Assembly (NCBI GenBank): GCA_051650965.1
Contig: JBOFRL010000023.1
Location: 1-64,000 of the forward strand
DNA from: Enterovibrio sp051650965
GTDB taxonomy: Bacteria; Pseudomonadota; Gammaproteobacteria; Enterobacterales; Vibrionaceae
Reading direction: 5' to 3'
Length of the DNA stretch: 64,000 bases
The position numbers and the translations under genes were made by a program. This document shows positions 59,093 through 64,000 of the stretch, one piece after another (positions within the stretch are counted from its first letter, which is position 1; the number at the start of each line of letters is the position of its first letter). The notes under the pieces are model-generated. The model worked only from the letters and a program-made list of their open reading frames with translations, was not told where the DNA came from and did no database searches.

Positions 59093-60394
59093 CTAATTAT
59101 TCTCTGCATCAGCAATTGTTGCAAACAAGTCACAAAGCTTAGCGATCAACTCGTCATTCTCAAAGGTGAACTGCTGCTGCGTTTGTAACACTTTGCACGT
59201 CACTCGGTTTTGCGCAACTTCGTCATCGCCAAGCACTAACACCACTTTGGCAGCCAGTTTATCAGCGCGCTTGAACTGCTTTTTAAAATTACCGCCACCA
59301 AAGTGGTTCATGATCAAAAGCGTAGGAAACTCATCGCGCAGCCGCTCAGCAAGCAACATGCCAGAACGCAGGGCCTCATCGCCGCTGGTGACAAGATAAA
59401 TGTCGACCGCAGGCGGCGGCGTCACAAGCTGTAAGGTTTCTAGCATCAAGATCAGACGCTCAAGTCCCATCGCAAAACCGACCGCAGGCGTCGCTTTGCC
59501 GCCAAGCTGCTCAACTAAGCCGTCATAACGGCCACCGCCACAAATGGTGCCTTGCGCGCCAAGGCTCTCGGTCACCCACTCAAACACGGTGTGATTGTAA
59601 TAATCAAGGCCGCGCACTAATTTTTCGTTGATCTGATAAGCAATGCCTGCGCTATCAAGCAGCTGGCGCAATCTGGCAAAGTGGGCCTGCGCCTCTTCGC
59701 CAAGATGCTCGGACAATTTCGGCGCATCCACCAGCAGCGCTTGCACCTGCGGATTTTTGCTATCGAGAATGCGCAGCGGGTTGCTGTAAAGGCGGCGCAA
59801 ACAGTCTTCATCGAGCTGCGCCTTGTGCTGCTCTAAAAATGCCACCAGCGCCGCGCGGTAACTTGCGCGATCCGCTTGTGAGCCAATCGAGTTAAGCTGC
59901 AGATGGACGTGCTTGTCGATGCCAAGCTCACGCCACAACCGGCTGGTGATAAAAATCATTTCGGCATCGATATCAGGCCCTTGCAGACCGAAAACTTCGA
60001 CGCCAACCTGATGAAATTGACGGTAGCGCCCTTTTTGCGGTCTTTCATGGCGAAACATCGGGCCCATGTACCACAGGCGCTGCTCTTGGTTATACAGCAG
60101 GCCATTTTCGATGCCCGCGCGCACGCAGCTGGCCGTCCCTTCAGGGCGAAGGCTTAAGCTGTCGCCGTTATTGTCGGCAAAGGTGTACATCTCTTTTTCA
60201 ACGACATCGGTCACTTCGCCAATGGCGCGGCAAAACAGCGAGGTCATCTCCACGATGGGCATGCGAATTTCGCTATAACCATAGCGTGTTAAGGTCGACG
60301 CAATCGACGCTTCTACTTTTTGCCAAAGGGGAGTTTGGGTGGGCAGATAATCGTTCATGCCCCGAATTGCTTGGATAGTTTTGGACACTGTCAT
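59093..60394 (-). CDS. hisS: Histidyl-tRNA synthetase
   Basis: Charges tRNA-His. It has 433 residues from the ATG at 60394. Class II motif 1 is around ASIASTLTRYGYSEIRMPIVE, motif 2 FRHERPQKGRYRQFHQVGVEVFG (partly ~113-132), and the histidine-specific motifs are LVRGLDYYNHTVFEW and GGGRYDGLVEQLGG. Motif 3 is AVGFAMGLERLIL. A C-terminal anticodon-binding domain follows. The exact start is uncertain: GTG codons lie two codons before and two after this ATG. It follows ispG by 45 bases. Confidence 0.97.
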   Translation of the reverse strand: MTVSKTIQAIRGMNDYLPTQTPLWQKVEASIASTLTRYGYSEIRMPIVEMTSLFCRAIGEVTDVVEKEMYTFADNNGDSLSLRPEGTASCVRAGIENGLLYNQEQRLWYMGPMFRHERPQKGRYRQFHQVGVEVFGLQGPDIDAEMIFITSRLWRELGIDKHVHLQLNSIGSQADRASYRAALVAFLEQHKAQLDEDCLRRLYSNPLRILDSKNPQVQALLVDAPKLSEHLGEEAQAHFARLRQLLDSAGIAYQINEKLVRGLDYYNHTVFEWVTESLGAQGTICGGGRYDGLVEQLGGKATPAVGFAMGLERLILMLETLQLVTPPPAVDIYLVTSGDEALRSGMLLAERLRDEFPTLLIMNHFGGGNFKKQFKRADKLAAKVVLVLGDDEVAQNRVTCKVLQTQQQFTFENDELIAKLCDLFATIADAENN

Positions 60395-60439
60395 TCTCAC
60401 ACAGTCACTTCACCACGGCCTTCGCTATGGTGAGCAATG

Positions 60440-61555
60440 TTATTGGGATTTTATCGCGATGCGATTTTTATCATCTAACATGGCCGCCCTGGCTCGAATT
60501 TTTGCTTCCAATTCATCAATGAGCGTGGCGTTATCTAAACGCTCTTTTTGCCGCTCACCGTTTAGATAAAAAGCGCTGCTCTTGTTGCCGCCCGCCACAC
60601 CGATGTGCGATGCGAGCGCTTCGCCAGGACCGTTGACCACGCAGCCAATGATAGACACATCAAGCGGCGCAACCAGATCCTCAAGCCGCTGCTCTAGCGC
60701 GTTCACGGTGCTGATGACATCAAACTCTTGACGCGAGCAGGTCGGGCAAGCGATGAAATTAACGCCGCGCGCACGCAGACGCAGCGATTTTAAAATATCA
60801 AAACCAACTTTGATCTCCTCGCACGGATCGGCCGCTAAAGAGACGCGCAGCGTGTCGCCAATGCCTTCGCTAAGCAAAAGGCCAAGCCCCACCGCAGACT
60901 TCACTGAGCCTGCGCGCGCGCCGCCAGCTTCGGTGATCCCTAAATGCAGCGGCTGCTCGATCTGCTTAGCGAGCAAGCGATACGCTTCCACCGCCAAAAA
61001 GACATCCGACGCTTTCACGCTCACTTTAAATTGGGAAAAATTGAGTCGGTCGAGAATATCGACATGGCGCATGGCGGACTCTAGCAGCGCTTGCGCTGTC
61101 GGCTCACCATATTTTTCTTGCAGATCATTTTCAAGCGAACCTGCGTTGATGCCGATCCGAATGGGAATATTTTTGTCACGCGCGGCGTCCACAACACTGC
61201 GAATGCGCGCTTCGTTACCGATGTTGCCAGGGTTGATACGCAGGCAATCGACGCCATATTGCGCCACTTTAAGCGCAATACGGTAGTCAAAATGGATGTC
61301 AGCCACCAGCGGCATAGAAGTTTGGGCGCGGATTTGCTTAAACGCTTCCGCCGCGTCCATAGTCGGAATAGAGATCCGCACGATATCAGCGCCTACTTTC
61401 TCCAGCGCTTGGATTTGCGCAACAGTAGCAGCCACGTCGGTGGTGCGCGTATTCGTCATCGATTGAACAGAAATCGGCGCGCCATCGCCAATGGGCACAT
61501 TACCAACATAAATGCGTGTTGATTTACGCCGCTGAATGGGACTCTCTTTATGCAT
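60440..61555 (-). CDS. ispG: 4-hydroxy-3-methylbut-2-enyl diphosphate synthase IspG
   Basis: An iron-sulfur enzyme of the MEP isoprenoid pathway that converts MEcPP to HMBPP. It has 371 residues (E. coli 372). The N-terminal TIM-barrel part includes ISVQSMTNTRTTD (28-40) and LVADIHFDYRIAL. The [4Fe-4S] cysteines are in CPTCSRQEFD and GCVVNGPGEA, in the C-terminal domain. GGAG lies 7 bases before the ATG. It starts 4 bases after rodZ, the usual order (pilF-rodZ-ispG-hisS). Confidence 0.97.
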   Translation of the reverse strand: MHKESPIQRRKSTRIYVGNVPIGDGAPISVQSMTNTRTTDVAATVAQIQALEKVGADIVRISIPTMDAAEAFKQIRAQTSMPLVADIHFDYRIALKVAQYGVDCLRINPGNIGNEARIRSVVDAARDKNIPIRIGINAGSLENDLQEKYGEPTAQALLESAMRHVDILDRLNFSQFKVSVKASDVFLAVEAYRLLAKQIEQPLHLGITEAGGARAGSVKSAVGLGLLLSEGIGDTLRVSLAADPCEEIKVGFDILKSLRLRARGVNFIACPTCSRQEFDVISTVNALEQRLEDLVAPLDVSIIGCVVNGPGEALASHIGVAGGNKSSAFYLNGERQKERLDNATLIDELEAKIRARAAMLDDKNRIAIKSQ

Positions 61556-61559
61556 ACAA

Positions 61560-62684
61560 CTACTCCGACATAGGCAAGCTTAACCTAGCAACGCGTTTTG
61601 GTGGATATTGACTTAAATCAATCAATTTGCCCTTGTAAGTCAATCGCACAGCCGCCGGCGCCCCTAAAACGACTTTGATCGGCGGTTGGCCGTTTAGTTC
61701 CACGACATCACCGCGTGACTTGATGCCCGTCAGCAATTTTTTGCCTTTTGCATCAACGATATCAACCCAGCAGTCTGCCACAAAAGACATGGTAAATAAA
61801 GATTTGCTTTGTGGCGCAGCGTGTTGTTTAGCCGACGCTTGCGCGCTGCGTGGCGAGGGCTTAGCCGGCTGTGGCGCAGGCTCTGCAGGCGCGCTCGCTT
61901 GCACTGGTGCAGCCGTCAGCTGACTTACTGGCGCAGCCACTGCAGGTTGTACAGTTGTCTCATTTGTCGCCGCTTGCGGCGCTGCAGTTTGCGAAGCCGC
62001 AGTGGCAGTTTGCACCACTTGAGCCTGTGCGTCTGCTGCAGGTTTAGCCAAAAACTCATTTAACGCGCTATTGGCGTGCGCTGACACATTAGTTTGCGCT
62101 GAAACTGGCATCGCGGCCGCCGCCGTGTCGTTCATTTTCACCACAGTTGTCACAGGCGCAGCGTTGCCATTGTCATTCGCTAATGCAGGATTAACAAAGG
62201 TAAGTCCTTTATCCAGCAGTTTATTGCCAGCTTCGGCACTGTTTTGCTGGCTTAACACAGAAACTTCATCAGAAGGCGACTGCCACCACCACGCGATGGT
62301 CACGCCAATCGCCACCGACAAAATTGCCCACGTTAAGGTCATCACACGATGATCTTGCTTACGATGGCGCGTCTTTTTCGAAAAACTTTGTAACTTTAGT
62401 GGCTGATTGCCATTGCTTTGACCAGTGTACTCGAGCAACAACGCTTCGCCGTTTAGTCCCACTTTTTTAGCATAAGCACGGATATAGCCTCGAGTGAACG
62501 CCTCTATAGGCCGATCTTCGAACGCCCTTTCTTCCAGATCACGAACAACCGACACACGCAGGCAGAGGCTATCGGCCACGTTTTGCATAGAAAGACCTTG
62601 CTCTTCGCGTGCTCGTCTTAATCGCATCCCCAGCGGTATCTGTTCAGCCTGGGGTGGCTTGTTTTCGTTATGCTCAGTATTCAT
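61560..62684 (-). CDS. rodZ: Cytoskeleton protein RodZ
   Basis: A membrane protein that links MreB to the rod elongation machinery. It has 374 residues. The N-terminal helix-turn-helix (~18-80) begins LGMRLRRAREEQGLSMQNVADSL and binds MreB. A basic stretch (KKTRHRKQDHR) precedes one membrane segment (~115-133, TLTWAILSVAIGVTIAWWW). The periplasmic linker (~140-285) is low-complexity, rich in Ala, Pro, Gln and Thr. The C-terminal DUF4115 beta domain starts near ADCWVDIVDAKGKKLLTG. Its ATG overlaps the end of pilF by 11 bases. Confidence 0.95.
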   Translation of the reverse strand: MNTEHNENKPPQAEQIPLGMRLRRAREEQGLSMQNVADSLCLRVSVVRDLEERAFEDRPIEAFTRGYIRAYAKKVGLNGEALLLEYTGQSNGNQPLKLQSFSKKTRHRKQDHRVMTLTWAILSVAIGVTIAWWWQSPSDEVSVLSQQNSAEAGNKLLDKGLTFVNPALANDNGNAAPVTTVVKMNDTAAAAMPVSAQTNVSAHANSALNEFLAKPAADAQAQVVQTATAASQTAAPQAATNETTVQPAVAAPVSQLTAAPVQASAPAEPAPQPAKPSPRSAQASAKQHAAPQSKSLFTMSFVADCWVDIVDAKGKKLLTGIKSRGDVVELNGQPPIKVVLGAPAAVRLTYKGKLIDLSQYPPKRVARLSLPMSE

Positions 62685-63438
62685 TCGCTAAGTACTGTCT
62701 ATATTCTTTTGATTGAGGAAATTTTTCTGCTAATAATCTAGCGTGCTGTTTAATCTTGGCTGGTTGATCACGATTGAGCCGGATCCATGCAAGTAAACTT
62801 GAAGGTTGGTCGCCGTACTGCTTTTGCAACATCATTAAGCGCTGCTGTGCTTGCACTGTCTTTTTATCATCGATATCCATATTAATCAGATATAGAGTCG
62901 AAATATATCGATTTGGTTCATGGGCTATAGCCTTTACAAACCATTTTCTCGCCAACGGACGATCATTTGCCTTCAATGCACATAATGCCGCACTTTCATA
63001 GCTAGATGATACGTTGTAGTAACGGGGTTGTGCGATGGCATCCAAAAATGCTTTTTGGGCCTTCGCAAAATGGCCAGTATGGCACAAAAAAGTAGCGTAA
63101 TTATGTAACAATTCAGGATTTTTTGGCTCGGCAGACAGCGCGGTACGATATTGCTTGAGCGCCTGCTCGTTTTCACCCACCTGCTGTAAATAGTAAGCAA
63201 ACGCCATGCGCGCTTGCGTGTATTTGGGCGCAGCTGCCACCGCAGCTTCTAAATTTTGCCTTGCGCGCGGCCACTCGCCTTGCTCAAGATAAGCAAGACC
63301 TAAATTAATGCGCGCCTGCGCAACATCCTGCTGATTGGCGGTTTTTCCGTCGACAATAGTGGTTCGCATGCAGCCAGCTAAAGAAAAACAGAGCAGCACA
63401 CCGCACGAGATCGATTTTTTTAATTGCATCCTTGCCAT
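62674..63438 (-). CDS. pilF: Type IV pilus assembly lipoprotein PilF/PilW
   Basis: An outer-membrane lipoprotein with TPR repeats that helps the PilQ secretin assemble. From the ATG at 63438 it has 254 residues. The signal peptide ends in the lipobox SLAGC. TPR motifs follow: ARINLGLAYLEQGEWPRARQNLEAA (partly), ARMAFAYYLQQVGENEQALKQY and LLHNYATFLCHTGHFAKAQKAF. AAGGAG lies 5 bases before this ATG; ATG codons at 63441 and 63429 are alternatives, and the frame to 63510 has no support. No other pilus genes are in the window, although the rlmN-pilF-rodZ-ispG order is standard. Confidence 0.93.
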   Translation of the reverse strand: MARMQLKKSISCGVLLCFSLAGCMRTTIVDGKTANQQDVAQARINLGLAYLEQGEWPRARQNLEAAVAAAPKYTQARMAFAYYLQQVGENEQALKQYRTALSAEPKNPELLHNYATFLCHTGHFAKAQKAFLDAIAQPRYYNVSSSYESAALCALKANDRPLARKWFVKAIAHEPNRYISTLYLINMDIDDKKTVQAQQRLMMLQKQYGDQPSSLLAWIRLNRDQPAKIKQHARLLAEKFPQSKEYRQYLANEY

Positions 63439-63561
63439 CATCTCTCCTTGCAAAATAATTCGTGCATTCGTTAGCACAGTCCTAAGATCCTGCGGCACTT
63501 GGTAGATCACCAGCCCTCAACAGACAAAGACACACTGCAAATGCAAGCATATTAAAGCGGA

Positions 63562-64000
63562 TCATACTGATTTTACAGGTATAACTTGCGCGGATGCTAG
63601 CATCATTTGCTTGCGTTTCGTCTTGTCTATCACATCCCCCACCAATTGCCCGCATGCCGCGTCAATATCGTCGCCACGCGTTTTGCGCACGATCACAGTA
63701 AAGCCATATTCCATTAACGTTTTCATAAAACGATCTATCCGCGAATTACTCGGCTTCTTAAATGGCGAAGTGGGATAAGGGTTAAATGGGATCAAGTTAA
63801 TTTTGCATGGCGTATCTTTTAATAGCAGCGCCAGCTCTCTTGCGTGAGAAATTTCGTCATTGATGCGATCAAGCAAAATGTATTCGATGGTGACGCGGCC
63901 ACGATTGGCAACCGACGCCGCAAGATAGGCGTGCACCGCGCGCAGCAATGTCTGAATATCGTACTTATCATTGATAGGCATAATTTGGCTGCGCAGCGCA
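63562..64000 (-). CDS. rlmN: Dual-specificity RNA methyltransferase RlmN, 3' part (truncated by window)
   Basis: A radical-SAM enzyme that methylates A2503 of 23S rRNA and A37 of some tRNAs. Only the C-terminal 145 or so residues are visible; the frame runs off the right edge and continues upstream as ALRSQIMPINDKYDI, so the ATG at 63981 is internal. Family motifs seen are GRVTIEYILLD, DTPCKINLIPFNPYP, SNSRIDRFMKTLMEYGFTVIVRKTRGDDIDAACGQL (in part) and the radical-SAM C-terminal segment with Cys of the ACGQL motif. It precedes pilF, as usual. Confidence 0.96.
   Translation of the reverse strand, partial: ALRSQIMPINDKYDIQTLLRAVHAYLAASVANRGRVTIEYILLDRINDEISHARELALLLKDTPCKINLIPFNPYPTSPFKKPSNSRIDRFMKTLMEYGFTVIVRKTRGDDIDAACGQLVGDVIDKTKRKQMMLASAQVIPVKSV

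Overview
The window reads as ordinary chromosome of a gammaproteobacterium. Most of it is core housekeeping genes in orders familiar from Enterobacterales, Vibrionales and Aeromonadales: serV/arg-type tRNAs-csrA-alaS, recX-recA with divergent mutS, acpS-pdxJ-era-rnc-lepB-lepA, rseC-rseB-rseA-rpoE, map-glnD, recC-recB-recD, and rodZ-ispG-hisS-yfgM-bamB-der. The DUF3549/DUF3301 pair next to a CsrB-type RNA and queF points to the Vibrio/Shewanella/Aeromonas side of the class. The species cannot be named from the sequence. No prophage, CRISPR array or large island is visible; the only hint of a mobile element is a few codons at the left edge.

Layout. 1-5 kb: possible start of a transposase-like gene (cut by the edge), a lipid A phosphoethanolamine transferase, a YhcH/NanQ-family protein, an orphan chitobiose-type PTS IIA, five tRNA genes and csrA. 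5-14 kb: alaS, nagB (inserted between alaS and recX), recX-recA, mutS. 13.5-22 kb: acpS, pdxJ, era, rnc, lepB, lepA, then the envelope-stress operon rpoE-rseABC behind a recognisable sigma-E promoter. 22.5-27 kb: two tandem methionine aminopeptidase genes, the first with four active-site residues replaced, then glnD. 27-33 kb: DUF3549, DUF3301, a CsrB-like regulatory RNA with an upstream UvrY/GacA-type palindrome, queF, ppnN, xni, tcdA. 33-45 kb: orphan TAXI binding protein, mltA, recD-recB-recC, a TDT-family membrane protein. 45-55 kb: ettA, slt, dgkA, tRNA-Ser(UGA), a GlxA-type regulator divergent from an exported metallo-beta-lactamase-fold protein, and a large CrtI-like oxidoreductase fused to a ferredoxin-reductase-like domain. 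55-64 kb: a heptanucleotide tandem repeat, der, bamB, yfgM, hisS, ispG, rodZ, pilF and the 3' part of rlmN.

How parts fit together. csrA and its probable antagonist RNA csrB are in the same window, with a BarA/UvrY-type input site in front of csrB. recA, recX, mutS, recBCD and xni form a scattered DNA repair set. rpoE-rseABC, bamB, yfgM, lepB, slt, mltA and eptA all serve the envelope. Genes common in relatives but missing from their expected places are recO (between era and pdxJ), ptrA (between recC and recB), and truC/syd (near queF).

The items most worth a second look are the degenerate MetAP paralogue, the CrtI-FNR fusion, the csrB locus, the sigma-E promoter, the apparent lack of a canonical LexA box at recA, and the AGGAAGC repeat ending in a terminator.
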